Shown: positions 1 through 8,800 of the stretch, piece after piece
Position numbering within the stretch: the first letter of the stretch is position 1
How the letters are laid out: the number at the start of each line of letters is the position of its first letter
NCBI RefSeq assembly: GCF_009455635.1
Contig: NZ_QPER01000002.1
Location: 2,914,001-2,978,000 of the forward strand
Length of the DNA stretch: 64,000 nt
DNA from: Paraburkholderia agricolaris
GTDB taxonomy: Bacteria > Pseudomonadota > Gammaproteobacteria > Burkholderiales > Burkholderiaceae
Reading direction: 5' to 3'
Translations under genes and position numbers: made by a program
The notes under the pieces: generated by a model
The model's database searches: none
Told to the model about the DNA's origin: nothing
What the model saw: only the letters and a program-made list of their open reading frames with translations

Positions 1-477
1 AACGGCTATCAGACGGCACAGGCGCAGCAGCGCTTCGCGGTCACTGGCGGCTATAACTTCGGTAACGGCTGGGACGTGTCCGCGGCATACTCGAACGTGC
101 AGTACATTCCGGGTGTGGGCTCGAGCTTCCGCGATACGGCGATCTTCAATACGGCCGGCGTCGTGCTGCACTGGAAGCCGACGGCCGCATGGGACTTCGC
201 GACCGGCTACAGCTACACGCGCGCCACGAAGGCGAACGGCATCACGAGTTCGGCGCAATACCAGCAGGTCAACCTGTCCGAGTACTATGCACTGTCCAAG
301 CGCACCGGCCTCTATGCGCTGCAGGCGTTCCAGCGCACCAACGGCAACACGCTCGGCACGGCGGGCTCCGGCCACGTCATCACGGCCACCGCTACCATCG
401 GCGACGGCTTCCAGAGCGCGCCGTCGTCGTCGCGCAGCCAGTTCGCTGCCGGCGTAGGCATCGTGCATCGCTTCTAA
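1..477 (+). CDS. Gram-negative porin, C-terminal part (5' end outside window)
   Basis: The frame is open from the first base and ends in His-Arg-Phe. A terminal Phe is the outer-membrane beta-barrel signal recognised by the BAM complex. The 158 visible residues alternate polar and hydrophobic positions with many Tyr, Gly, Asn and Thr, and carry the segment YALSKRTGLYA, which is typical of the last strands of Burkholderia trimeric porins (compare the YFLSKRTDVYLSAGW segment in the full porin at 59235-60398). It probably lets small solutes through the outer membrane. It is followed by a strong hairpin and then by an MFS gene on the same strand, so the two may form an outer/inner membrane uptake pair. 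The N-terminus and signal peptide lie upstream of the window. Confidence 0.9.
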   Translation, partial: NGYQTAQAQQRFAVTGGYNFGNGWDVSAAYSNVQYIPGVGSSFRDTAIFNTAGVVLHWKPTAAWDFATGYSYTRATKANGITSSAQYQQVNLSEYYALSKRTGLYALQAFQRTNGNTLGTAGSGHVITATATIGDGFQSAPSSSRSQFAAGVGIVHRF

Positions 478-500
478 GCGGCGTACGATCGTAAAAGAAA

Positions 501-531
501 GGAAAGGCTTGCCGCGACGGCAAGCCTTTCC
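501..531 (+). terminator. Strong intergenic hairpin, terminator or attenuator
   Basis: This is a perfect 14-bp inverted repeat (GGAAAGGCTTGCCG, loop CGA, then its complement). The descending arm ends in CCTTTCC. It starts 23 bp after the porin stop and ends 24 bp before the MFS start codon. Transcription of the MFS gene from the porin side must therefore read through it, which fits partial termination. Confidence 0.75.
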
Positions 532-555
532 GCATTCAGCAGTGAGGAGACCAAC

Positions 556-1914
556 ATGAGCCGCAGCACCGCCGTGAACGTTCAAACGTTTATCAACGAC
601 CATCCCTTCTCGCCGTTCCAGTGGCTCATCTTTTTCATGTGTTTCATCATCGTCCTGCTGGACGGTTTTGACACAGCGGCGATTGGTTTCATTGCACCGT
701 CGCTGATCTCCGAATGGGGCATCACCAGGCCGGCGCTCGCGCCAGTGCTCAGCGCGGCGCTGTTCGGCCTCGCGTGTGGCGCACTCGGCTCAGGGCCGTT
801 GTCCGACCGGCTCGGCCGGCGCTCGATGCTGCTCGGCTCGGTGCTGCTGTTCGGTGTGGCCTGCTTCGCTTCAGCGTTCTCGAACAGCATCGAACACCTG
901 ACCATCCTGCGCTTCGTCACCGGCGTCGGCCTCGGCGCGGCCATGCCGAATGCCGTGACGATGATGGGTGAGTACTGCCCCGATCGCCGCCGCGCGACCG
1001 TGATCAATCTGATGTTCTGCGGTTTTCCGCTGGGTGCGGCCTTCGGCGGCTTTCTCGCCGCGTGGATGATTCCGCACTTCGGCTGGCGCAGCGTGCTGGT
1101 GCTCGGCGGCATCACGCCGCTGTTGCTGCTGATTGTGCTGGTGCTGAAGATGCCGGAATCGGTCCGCTACATGGTGGCCAACAGCCAGCCGCTCGAACGG
1201 ATTCGTGCGGCGCTGGCGCGTATTTCGAGCGAAGCGGCGCAGGCCGGCAGCTTCGTCATGACCGAAACCGCACCGCAAACCGGCGGCAAGGGCATGAGCG
1301 TGGTGCTCTCGCGGTCGTACATCATCGGCTCGGTAATGCTGTGGATTGCCTACTTCATGGGTCTCGTGATCTTCTATGCGTCGATCAACTGGATGCCGAT
1401 TCTGCTGAAGGACGCCGGACTCACGCCGCAACGCGCGACGCTGATTTCCGCACTATTCCCGCTGGGCGGCGTGGGCGCCGTGCTGTGCGGCGTGCTGATG
1501 GACCGCTTCAACGCGAACCGCATCATCGCGGCCTGCTACGCGCTGACCGCGGTAAGCGTGTACTTTATCGGCCAGGCGGTCGGCAATGTCGGCGCGCTGG
1601 TGTTCATCGTGTTCGTGGCGGGCGTACTGATGAATACCGCGCAATCTTCGATGCCGGCGCTTGCCGCGGCGTTCTATCCGACTCAGGGCCGCGGCACGGG
1701 CGTGGCCTGGATGCTGGGGATCGGCCGCTTCGGCGGGATCGCGGGTTCGTTCCTCGTGGCGGAGTTGACGCGTCGCCACTTCACGTTCGGCGGCATCTTT
1801 GCGATGGTCGCGGTAGCGGGTCTGATTTCGTGCGTGGCCTTGCTGATCAAACAGGCGGCACGCCCGCATGTGGCGGCGGAGGCTGGTGCGAAAGCGGAGT
1901 CGTTTGGGCATTGA
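556..1914 (+). CDS. MFS transporter, aromatic acid:H+ symporter (AAHS) type
   Basis: The 452-residue protein has about 12 hydrophobic segments, the usual MFS length. Two AAHS signatures are visible: an Asp pair in the first transmembrane helix (DGFD, residues 36-39) followed by APSL, and the loop 2-3 signature GPLSDRLGRR (80-89). PcaK, BenK and MhpT belong to this family and import benzoate-type or phenylpropenoid acids with protons. The start is supported by GTGAGGAGA about 8 bases upstream. No catabolic gene lies next to it, so the substrate cannot be read from context; the upstream porin is the only likely partner. The inner-membrane location and transport mechanism are family knowledge, and an aromatic substrate is inference. 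Confidence 0.88.
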   Translation: MSRSTAVNVQTFINDHPFSPFQWLIFFMCFIIVLLDGFDTAAIGFIAPSLISEWGITRPALAPVLSAALFGLACGALGSGPLSDRLGRRSMLLGSVLLFGVACFASAFSNSIEHLTILRFVTGVGLGAAMPNAVTMMGEYCPDRRRATVINLMFCGFPLGAAFGGFLAAWMIPHFGWRSVLVLGGITPLLLLIVLVLKMPESVRYMVANSQPLERIRAALARISSEAAQAGSFVMTETAPQTGGKGMSVVLSRSYIIGSVMLWIAYFMGLVIFYASINWMPILLKDAGLTPQRATLISALFPLGGVGAVLCGVLMDRFNANRIIAACYALTAVSVYFIGQAVGNVGALVFIVFVAGVLMNTAQSSMPALAAAFYPTQGRGTGVAWMLGIGRFGGIAGSFLVAELTRRHFTFGGIFAMVAVAGLISCVALLIKQAARPHVAAEAGAKAESFGH

Positions 1915-1924
1915 AAAGGTCCGA

Positions 1925-1952
1925 GAGGCGCGGGCGAAAAGCACCGCGCCTC
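1925..1952 (+). terminator. GC-rich hairpin after the MFS gene
   Basis: A perfect 9-bp stem (GAGGCGCGG / CCGCGCCTC) with a 10-base loop lies 11 bp after the MFS stop. There is no U-tract, so it is only a possible terminator or 3' end stabiliser. Confidence 0.4.
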
Positions 1953-2053
1953 ACTTCCCGATACACTACGCCGTTATTTGATTCGTGCGGTTGCCGCGAT
2001 GGGAAATACCACCGCTTTTGCGCCGTCGTCCATCTAACGACAGGATTCCAGTA

Positions 2054-2383
2054 ATGAAACGCGTAGTTGTATCGGCCCTGCTCGCCCTGGGCCTCGCTCA
2101 ACCTGCGGTTGAAGCCGTTGCCCAGACAGTCAGCAATCAATGTTTTGCAATCGGCGATATCGCCGCTCAGGTGGCGTCGTGGCGCGCACACAAGAAGACC
2201 AAAGCGCAAGCGCTCGATCAGGCGGCAAAGTACTACCAGAATGAAGCCGATCGCCAGGCGGTCTACGGCATCATCGAGAAGATCTACCGCCCCGGCGCAC
2301 CGCATATGACGCCCGATCAGGCCAGCATGGCGTTCACATCGGACTGTGCGGATCAGCACAAGGCGCAGGCAGCGGCTCATTAA
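2054..2383 (+). CDS. Small exported protein, function unknown
   Basis: The 109-residue product begins with a clear Sec signal peptide: MKR, a hydrophobic run VVVSALLALGLA, and a likely cut after AVA or VEAVA near residues 22-24. The mature part is about 85 residues, hydrophilic and rich in Ala, Gln and Lys, with two Cys (near the mature N-terminus and near the C-terminus) that could form a disulfide. I do not recognise the family. The ATG at 2054 was chosen over an upstream in-frame GTG-type start because the signal peptide begins there and CAGGATT lies about 8 bases upstream. It is a single gene ending in a convergent arrangement with the next gene. A periplasmic location is inferred from the signal peptide alone. 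Confidence 0.7.
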   Translation: MKRVVVSALLALGLAQPAVEAVAQTVSNQCFAIGDIAAQVASWRAHKKTKAQALDQAAKYYQNEADRQAVYGIIEKIYRPGAPHMTPDQASMAFTSDCADQHKAQAAAH

Positions 2384-2423
2384 CCCCGGAAATCAGCGCG
2401 GCTTCTCGCCCCTCAATAATCCA

Positions 2424-2441
2424 GATGCGGGAAGCCGCATC
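2424..2441. terminator. Small hairpin between convergent genes
   Basis: GATGCGG, loop GAAG, then CCGCATC, followed on the plus strand by CCGGGAAAAA. It sits between the ends of two convergent genes and could serve either. Neither side has a good U-tract. Confidence 0.35.
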
Positions 2442-2458
2442 CCGGGAAAAAGCGCAAG

Positions 2459-3187
2459 CTAGCGGGGATTGCAGGGGAGTACCTGATAGCTTTGAGTCGC
2501 GGGGAGATGTGCCAGTACATTGCCGTCGTTCAGGAATAGAACCTTATCGACACGGGCCGGCCAGTCGGCAGTACATCGGTTGTTGTCGTTGAAATCGGAT
2601 CGCAACGCAACCCTCTCCGCCAATTGCGGAAGTTCATTCTGAAGCAGGCCCAGGGTTTGACCAGATGCCGAGGCCAGAACCGCGAATAGACACAATAACG
2701 CTGCTCGCTTCAAGCGCTTGCACCAATTGTCCAACATAAAAATGACAAGCAATGAAATGCCGCCAAACATCACCACCGCTAGCGAGATGGGGAACATCAC
2801 CAAGGGCTGAAATACTCCGACCAGCAAGTAGACCGTGGTCAGAAAAATGCCCGTCACAGGAAAGTACCCTGGATCGACTTTGAAATAGGTGTTGAGCAGA
2901 TCGTTGGAAAACGTCCTGGCGAATATTCCATATATAACGACCGCTCCAGCAAAAAGAATCGCCGTCCACCTGCGCTTCAGCAGACGATCGATCCAGTCTG
3001 AATCGATTACCCAAATCAGGAAAATGGCGAACGGGAGAACGATCGACCCCAGAAGCGCAGCCATGCCGACCCAGGGCACTGGCCGGCCGAAATGCGCGCC
3101 CACGTAGATCGCGACCAGAAGTATGACCAGAATCCGGGTACTGATCTTTTTGTCATCGATCCAGTCGATGAATATGCGTTTGTCCAT
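2459..3187 (-). CDS. Integral membrane protein, function unknown
   Basis: The 242-residue protein has about five hydrophobic helices in its first 180 residues (among them ILVILLVAIYVGAHF, FAIFLIWVI, AILFAGAVVIYGIF and LVIFML). A C-terminal hydrophilic tail of about 60 residues contains two Cys and would lie outside the membrane. I do not recognise a family. The DNA is visibly richer in A+T than its neighbours and uses codons that are rare in the flanking genes, which suggests recent acquisition. The ATG is weakly supported by AAAGGAAA about 5 bases upstream. The gene stands alone between convergent and co-oriented genes with no apparent functional link. Confidence 0.6.
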   Translation of the reverse strand: MDKRIFIDWIDDKKISTRILVILLVAIYVGAHFGRPVPWVGMAALLGSIVLPFAIFLIWVIDSDWIDRLLKRRWTAILFAGAVVIYGIFARTFSNDLLNTYFKVDPGYFPVTGIFLTTVYLLVGVFQPLVMFPISLAVVMFGGISLLVIFMLDNWCKRLKRAALLCLFAVLASASGQTLGLLQNELPQLAERVALRSDFNDNNRCTADWPARVDKVLFLNDGNVLAHLPATQSYQVLPCNPR

Positions 3188-3374
3188 TTTCCTTTGATTT
3201 TCAATGTTATCGGATCGGGACTACGCTGCCAGACACGTCGGCACCAGCATCGGCCGTTGCAGGTTCGTTCTTCGGGAAACCGCCTGAAAGGACCACATTG
3301 AGTAGCGCCGACGCAGCGGGAGCAGGTCCCCGCTGGCTATCGGCGTATTGTGGAAAAACTTTAGGGAAAAAGCG

Positions 3375-3613
3375 TTACCGCTTGCGAAACGCATCCAGCG
3401 ACGTCAACGCGTTCCCGTGAAAATCGAACAACGTGTTGTCGTCCCACTGATCGTCCGCGCCGATTTTCCAACCGACATTCGGCGTCGGAATCCATTCCGG
3501 TTCCCACCAGAACACCCCCTTGCCGTGGCCGCCGGGTATCGCCTTCACGATGCCCGTCACCGCGCCGATAAACTGCGCCTGGCCGGCCGGTGTTTGCGAT
3601 TGACGTGTGCGGG
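3375..3613 (-). pseudogene. Arabinogalactan endo-beta-1,4-galactanase (GH53), C-terminal remnant
   Basis: Immediately after the GH42 stop codon the minus strand encodes a GH53 C-terminal end: TPAGQAQFIGAV, then a GVFWWEPEWIP motif, then NTLFDFHGNALTSL and AFRKR. In GH53 enzymes (normally about 330-380 residues) the W-E-P-x-W-I-P segment and the terminal L-F-D-F-x-G-N-A-L segment mark the last quarter of the domain. The signal peptide and about 270 residues of the barrel, including both catalytic Glu positions, are missing. A 261-bp frame can start at 3635 inside the GH42 gene, but such a peptide could not fold as the enzyme. An internal deletion that joined the end of GH42 to the end of the galactanase gene is the simplest explanation. 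Confidence 0.8.
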
Positions 3614-5578
3614 CTATGCGTTCTTCCACGCGCAAACGTCGCCAGTTTTCAACTGTGCCTGCCCCAGCACGAACGTCGCATTGGCCGGTGCGGGCGCTTG
3701 CACAGGCTCAGGGCCGAAATTGAACGCGAAGGTCAGATCGCCTCGCCGGCGCAGGCGCAAGCCTTCAGCCAGGCGTTGCGTTGCGATACCGGCGTCCTTC
3801 GCGGCCTGCTGCACAAGCGCACGATGCAAGCCGTGCGATAACCAGCCCGCCACGTAGCGAACCCTGCCGTGGGTGAGTATTGCCGGCCACGTATCGTCGA
3901 ATTGCGCATCGACGGTCGTCTCGCCATTGGCACGCACGTGCTCGCGCCAATGCATCGCGATACCTTGCGTATCGCCGATCGAAACCGCCGGCGTGAGTGT
4001 CGGGCGCAGCGTTTCGACTTCGAGCACCTGCATCGGCAGAGCGCGTTGCAACGCGCCCGGTGGCAAGCTCGGCGGAATGGCAAACGTCGGGGTCTTCGAG
4101 CCGCTTCTCGGCCCAAAGACCCATTGCGCAGAACTCCGCTCGATCTGCTCGACGAGCGCATCGTCGATCACGGCGATGCTCGGCACCACCACCAGCCGGT
4201 AGGACGAAAGATCGGCCTTGCTCGACACGATATCGACGTCGAGGCCAAGCTCGCGCAGTGCCTCATAGTAGTCGAACGCCAGCGTCTGATAGTCGAAGTT
4301 TTTGCCGTGACGTTGAATCTCGAACATCCACTGCGTCTCGTAGTCGAACACGATCGCGGTAGCCGCGCGTACCGGCGCGCCGAGTCCGGACAGCGCCGCG
4401 GACGAAGCAATTTCACGCGCTGCCTGTTGCACTTCGAGGCCGCCGGGCGATAGTTCGTTGTTGGGCAGATTGAGGCCGGAATGCATCTGTTCCTGCGCAT
4501 ACGGACACTGGCGCCAGCGGAAATACGACACCAGTTCCGCGCCATGCGCGAACGCCTCGTAAGCCCACAGTCTGACCATGCCCTTCGCCGGCACCGGATT
4601 CCACGGTGCCCAGTTCACCGGGCCGGCCTGCTGCTCCATCACCCAGAAGCGGCCGGCGCCGATCGCGCGATAGCGGTCATGATCGAACGCGGAAACGTCA
4701 GGGTGCGCGGTGCGTGCGTAACGCGCTTTCTGCTCTTCCGGCAGCGCGATCGATTCGGTGCGCGCAATCGGATAGCTGTCCCAGGCCGCGACATCGAGCG
4801 CGTTGTCTTCAGCGAAACGGTAGTGATCGAAGGTCGCAAAAAAACCCATGAAGTTATGCAGCAGATCCGCACCGGGCGCATGCTCACGCAGAACATCGAT
4901 CTGCTCGCGATGAAAGCTCGCCACCTCGTCCGACATGAAACGGCGGAAATCGAGCAAATGGATCGGATTCGCGTCGGTGGGCGTGAGGTTAGGCAGCCCG
5001 ATTGCTTCGAACGACGGGTACTCCATGCTCCAGAACACATTGCCCCATGCCTCGTTTAATGCATCGACGCTCTCGTAACGATGTTTTAACCACGTCTGAA
5101 AGCGCGTCAATGCAGCGCGCGAATAGCTCGGCACGGTGTCATGGCAACCGAGTTCGTTATCGGTCTGCCACGCAACGATCGACGGATGCCGGCCATAACG
5201 CTTCGCCATTACCGCAACGATACGCACGCACTCGCGTCGATATTCTTCACTGGAAATATCGTAGTGACGGCGCGAGCCGAAGTTCCAGCGCACGCCGTCC
5301 GCACGCACCGGCAGCACGTCCGGGTGGGCGTCGATCAGCCACTTCGGCGGCGACGCTGTCGGCGTACCCAGCACGAGTTTCAGTCCCGCGGCGGCTAGTG
5401 TTTCAACGGCTTCGTCAAGCCATGCCCAGTCGAATTCGCCGGCACGCGGCTCCATCCGGCTCCACGCGAACTCAGCGATCCGCACATGCATAATGCCGAG
5501 TTCGACCATACGTTTCGCGTCGTCGGCCCACATCGAACGCGGCCATTGTTCCGGGTAATAGCAAACACCAAGTTGCAT
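3614..5578 (-). CDS. Beta-galactosidase, glycoside hydrolase family 42
   Basis: The 654-residue protein begins MQLGVCYYPEQWP, the GH42 N-terminal hallmark. The acid/base Glu is E142 in QTDNELGCH and the nucleophile is E315 in WVMEQQAGPVNW. A trimerisation/beta-galactosidase-fold domain follows the barrel, and the length is normal for the family. GH42 enzymes release terminal beta-galactose, usually from galacto-oligosaccharides derived from pectic galactan. No signal peptide is present, so it acts in the cytoplasm on imported oligosaccharides. It follows the permease gene by 42 bp and closes the intact part of the LacI-controlled ABC operon. The downstream galactanase that would feed it is only a remnant. 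Confidence 0.93.
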   Translation of the reverse strand: MQLGVCYYPEQWPRSMWADDAKRMVELGIMHVRIAEFAWSRMEPRAGEFDWAWLDEAVETLAAAGLKLVLGTPTASPPKWLIDAHPDVLPVRADGVRWNFGSRRHYDISSEEYRRECVRIVAVMAKRYGRHPSIVAWQTDNELGCHDTVPSYSRAALTRFQTWLKHRYESVDALNEAWGNVFWSMEYPSFEAIGLPNLTPTDANPIHLLDFRRFMSDEVASFHREQIDVLREHAPGADLLHNFMGFFATFDHYRFAEDNALDVAAWDSYPIARTESIALPEEQKARYARTAHPDVSAFDHDRYRAIGAGRFWVMEQQAGPVNWAPWNPVPAKGMVRLWAYEAFAHGAELVSYFRWRQCPYAQEQMHSGLNLPNNELSPGGLEVQQAAREIASSAALSGLGAPVRAATAIVFDYETQWMFEIQRHGKNFDYQTLAFDYYEALRELGLDVDIVSSKADLSSYRLVVVPSIAVIDDALVEQIERSSAQWVFGPRSGSKTPTFAIPPSLPPGALQRALPMQVLEVETLRPTLTPAVSIGDTQGIAMHWREHVRANGETTVDAQFDDTWPAILTHGRVRYVAGWLSHGLHRALVQQAAKDAGIATQRLAEGLRLRRRGDLTFAFNFGPEPVQAPAPANATFVLGQAQLKTGDVCAWKNA

Positions 5579-5620
5579 GAGAAAGTCTCTCTAATAAGTA
5601 ACGACAAACGGGCGATCAGC

Positions 5621-6472
5621 TCAGCCCTTGCTTGCACCGAACGTCAGACCGGCCACGAAGTGCTTCTGCATCAGGAAGAACATCAGCACCGAGGGCAACG
5701 CGGCGAGTACCGAACCGGCGGCGACAAGATTCCATGCTGTCGTCCATTGGCCTTTGAGCGCGGCGACGCCCACGGTGATCGGCGCGGCCTCGTCGCCTTG
5801 CGTGAGACACAGCGCCCAGAAGTAGTCGTTCCACACAAACGTGAAGACGAGAATGCCAAGCGCGGCGAGCGCGGGCCGGATCAGCGGCAGCACGATGCGC
5901 CAGTAGATCGTCCACTCGCTGGCCCCTTCCACGCGCGCCGCCTCGATCATCTCGAACGGCAACTGCTTGATGAAGTTGCGCAGAAATAGCGTGCAAAAAC
6001 CGGTCTGGAACGACACATGAAAAATCACCAGCGCCCACACGCTATTGAAAAGACCCACTTTCAGCGCCATGTCGCGCACCGGGATCATCAGAATCTGGAT
6101 CGGTACGAAGTTGCCGGCCACGAATGCGAACAGCACGGCGGTATTGCCGGGGAACCGATAGGTTGCCAAAGCAAAACCCGCCATCGACGCCAGCACGATC
6201 GCGCCGATCACCGACGGCACCGTAATCAGCACGCTATTGGCAAAGTAGTGAAGCATCGGCGTTTGCGTGAGCGCCGTACCGTAGTTTTCGATCAGCGCGA
6301 AATGCTTGGGCCAGCCCCAGTAATCGCCTTGCGACAACTCATCCGAAGAGCGAATCGACGTGACGAGCACGGCCAGCATCGGCAGTAGCCAGATCAGCAA
6401 CGCGAGGGGCAATGAGGCTTTGTATAAGGTGCGATTAAGCGGTTTCCATCGTTCTACGGGAAGCGGATACAT
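5621..6472 (-). CDS. Carbohydrate ABC transporter permease, MalG type
   Basis: The 283-residue inner-membrane protein has about six transmembrane helices. The permease EAA loop reads EAARVEGASEWTIYWRIVLP, the coupling helix that contacts the ATPase. The ATG at 6472 was chosen because CAGGAG lies about 7 bases upstream; the frame continues further upstream but without membrane-protein character. The gene lies 19 bp after the MalF-type permease gene and before the GH42 gene. It forms the CUT1-class importer with the products of 6492-9940. The likely substrate is a beta-galactoside oligosaccharide, inferred from GH42 and the GH53 remnant. Confidence 0.9.
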   Translation of the reverse strand: MYPLPVERWKPLNRTLYKASLPLALLIWLLPMLAVLVTSIRSSDELSQGDYWGWPKHFALIENYGTALTQTPMLHYFANSVLITVPSVIGAIVLASMAGFALATYRFPGNTAVLFAFVAGNFVPIQILMIPVRDMALKVGLFNSVWALVIFHVSFQTGFCTLFLRNFIKQLPFEMIEAARVEGASEWTIYWRIVLPLIRPALAALGILVFTFVWNDYFWALCLTQGDEAAPITVGVAALKGQWTTAWNLVAAGSVLAALPSVLMFFLMQKHFVAGLTFGASKG

Positions 6473-6491
6473 GACACGTGACTCCTGGAAA

Positions 6492-7397
6492 TCAGTGTTC
6501 TTCGCGCAGCATGCGGCGCAGATGGAACACGATGTAGACGAGCATGATGGCAAACAGCACAACGGCAATCGCCGCGGAATAGCCTTCGCGGTAGTACTTG
6601 ATCGCCTGGTCGTACATGTAATAGGCGAGCACGGTTGAACTGTCGAACGGGCCGCCGCCGCTCATCACCGCGATCAGGTCGAAGCTGCGCAGCGCGCCGA
6701 TCACGGTGAGCACCACCGCCATGAACGTGGCAGGCCGTAGTTGCGGAAGAATCACGTGCCATAGCAGACGCACGCCTTTCGCCCCCTCCATGCGCGCCGC
6801 CTCGACCACCTCCGGATTGATGCCGGTCAGCCCCGTGAGATAAAGCACCATGCAGAACGGTGTCTGTGGCCAGAGCGCGGCGAAGATAATGCCGAAGGTG
6901 ACGGTGTGCGGATCGCCGAGCACAGGAATGCCATGACCCACAATCAACCGCAGCAAGCCGAAACCAGGGTCGTAAAACCAGCTGAACACGAGGCCGACCA
7001 CCACACCCGAGAGCACGAACGGCGCGAAAAACAGCGACTTCACGACCCGCATGCCGCGGATGTGCTGGTTCAGATATAACGCGAACAGCAAGCCGAGCGG
7101 CGGCGCCAGCAGAAACAGCGCGAGCCAGATCAGGTTGTTCTGAAGCGCCGTATAGAAGGTGTCCGCATGGAACAGTTCGACGTAGTTGTCAAAGCCCACG
7201 AAGGTCTTCGGCGTGATGCCGTCCCAGTTGTAAAAGCTGAGCGATATGCTGCTGATAATCGGGTAGACCACGCACAGGCAAAACAACGCGCAACCCGGCA
7301 GCAGGAAGAACAATGCGGCGCGGTGCTGATGACGGCGCGTCGTAGAGACGTGCCGGTGCCGCGCCGCGGGTAGGCGGCGCGCTGCGGAATGAGACAT
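6492..7397 (-). CDS. Carbohydrate ABC transporter permease, MalF type
   Basis: The 301-residue inner-membrane protein has a basic, His/Arg-rich N-terminus of about 27 residues, then six or so helices starting ALFFLLPGCALFCLCVVYP. The EAA loop EAARMEGAKGVRLLWHVILP is clear. It is the partner permease of the 5621-6472 product in a CUT1 sugar importer. The ATG is preceded by GAGGCCC. The gene lies 64 bp downstream of the binding-protein gene and is co-transcribed with it by arrangement. Confidence 0.9.
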   Translation of the reverse strand: MSHSAARRLPAARHRHVSTTRRHQHRAALFFLLPGCALFCLCVVYPIISSISLSFYNWDGITPKTFVGFDNYVELFHADTFYTALQNNLIWLALFLLAPPLGLLFALYLNQHIRGMRVVKSLFFAPFVLSGVVVGLVFSWFYDPGFGLLRLIVGHGIPVLGDPHTVTFGIIFAALWPQTPFCMVLYLTGLTGINPEVVEAARMEGAKGVRLLWHVILPQLRPATFMAVVLTVIGALRSFDLIAVMSGGGPFDSSTVLAYYMYDQAIKYYREGYSAAIAVVLFAIMLVYIVFHLRRMLREEH

Positions 7398-7461
7398 GAT
7401 CGGGCCTCGTCAGAGATCGAAGGCGGCCGCCAGCAGTTGCAACGGTGCTGGCGCTCCGGGC

Positions 7462-8715
7462 TTACTTCTTGTAGATGCGCTTGCGGGTCGCTTCGAGGCG
7501 AACCAGCACGGCGTCGAGTTGTGACGGATCGCTGTAGAACTGCTGCATCGCCTTCATGCCTTCGTCGGCCATTTCCTTCTGCATGTCGCGATCGTAGAAC
7601 TGCGCAATGCCGCCCTTGGTGTTCGCGAGCGTCTGGAAACCGACCTTCGAAATCGGATCGTCAGGTTCGGCCGCCAGACTGTTCGACGGCAGCGTTCCCC
7701 AGCCCTTCGCGAGATCGGCATTGATCTCCGGCCGTTCCATGAAGGCGAGCAGCCTGCGGGCGTCGGCCTTGTTCCTTGCCTTGGCGGGAATCAGCAGGAC
7801 GTTGACCGGACCGTCCTCGGCCATCGGCACGTTCGCGTCGATCACCGGGAAGCGGAAGAAGCCGGTCTGCGGTTTGATCGATGCCGGAATGCTCGCCGAG
7901 AAGAACGTGCCCATCAGCATCATCGACGCCTTGCCGTTCACGAGAAAAGGCGCGATCGAATCGAGGTCGTAAGAGAGTGCGTTGTCGATGAAGTAGTGAT
8001 CGTCGATCAGCGTCTTCCAAGCGGCGTAGACCTTTTTTACGCGCGGATCGGTGTAGGGAATTTCACCAGACATCAACTGTTGATGGAATCCATTGCCGTT
8101 GATGCGCAGATCGAGATAGTCGAACCAGGCCGCGAGCGTCCAGCTATCGCGCGCGGCAACGGCAATCGGTGCAACACCGCTTGCCTTCAGCTTCTTGCAG
8201 GCGTCGAGAAATTCATCCCACGTTTTCGGCTCGCCCTTGATGCCGGCCTTCTCGAAAAGATCCTTGCGATAGAAGAAGCCGTACGCGTCGTAACCCAGCG
8301 GCGCGGCGTACTGCTTACCCTGATACGTCGAGGCTTCCTTCACCGACGCATACTGCTGCGACCAGCCGTTCTTGCTCCAGTCCGGCGACAGGTCTTCGAG
8401 CAGACCGCGTTGCGCGTAATACGCCATGCGCTCGCCGTCGTGCCACGACACGACATCCGGCGGATCGGTGGCGAGCCAGCCGCTCATCTGCACCTTGTAC
8501 GCTTCCTCGGTGATGTAGGTCACCTTGAGATCGACGTCGGGATTGGCTTTCTTGAACTTGTCGAACGCGTCCTGCCAGGTCGAGCGCTGATTGCCGCGCG
8601 CCGATACATTGACGTTCAGCGTGGCCGCGTCGGCCATGGCGCAACTGAGTGCGCCGGCCACCACAGCGGCCGCGATCGACGCGTGTGCCAAACGGCGAAG
8701 GCGAAGAGAAATCAT
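7462..8715 (-). CDS. Sugar ABC transporter substrate-binding protein
   Basis: The 417-residue protein has a Sec signal peptide (basic LRLRRLAH, hydrophobic core, likely cut after ADA near residue 30). The mature protein has the family 1 solute-binding fold, with features such as DPPDVVSWHDG, the hinge segment GYDAYGFFYRKDLFEKAGI, and FLVNGKASMMLMGTFF. It is periplasmic and delivers oligosaccharide to the two permeases encoded downstream. It lies 85 bp from the ATPase gene. A galactan-derived oligosaccharide ligand is inferred from the neighbouring GH42 and GH53 genes only. Confidence 0.92.
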   Translation of the reverse strand: MISLRLRRLAHASIAAAVVAGALSCAMADAATLNVNVSARGNQRSTWQDAFDKFKKANPDVDLKVTYITEEAYKVQMSGWLATDPPDVVSWHDGERMAYYAQRGLLEDLSPDWSKNGWSQQYASVKEASTYQGKQYAAPLGYDAYGFFYRKDLFEKAGIKGEPKTWDEFLDACKKLKASGVAPIAVAARDSWTLAAWFDYLDLRINGNGFHQQLMSGEIPYTDPRVKKVYAAWKTLIDDHYFIDNALSYDLDSIAPFLVNGKASMMLMGTFFSASIPASIKPQTGFFRFPVIDANVPMAEDGPVNVLLIPAKARNKADARRLLAFMERPEINADLAKGWGTLPSNSLAAEPDDPISKVGFQTLANTKGGIAQFYDRDMQKEMADEGMKAMQQFYSDPSQLDAVLVRLEATRKRIYKK

Positions 8716-8800
8716 CTTATGTCTCCTTGACTACCTTGTTGGCTGACAGCGAGCCGCTGCCAGACGATTTACCCGCTCTGTGGCGGAATAGGGGTTTCGA

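Noticed and set aside
3614..3635. GH42-GH53 fusion protein
   Set aside because: The GH42 stop codon is intact and the remnant is in another frame, so no fused product is made.
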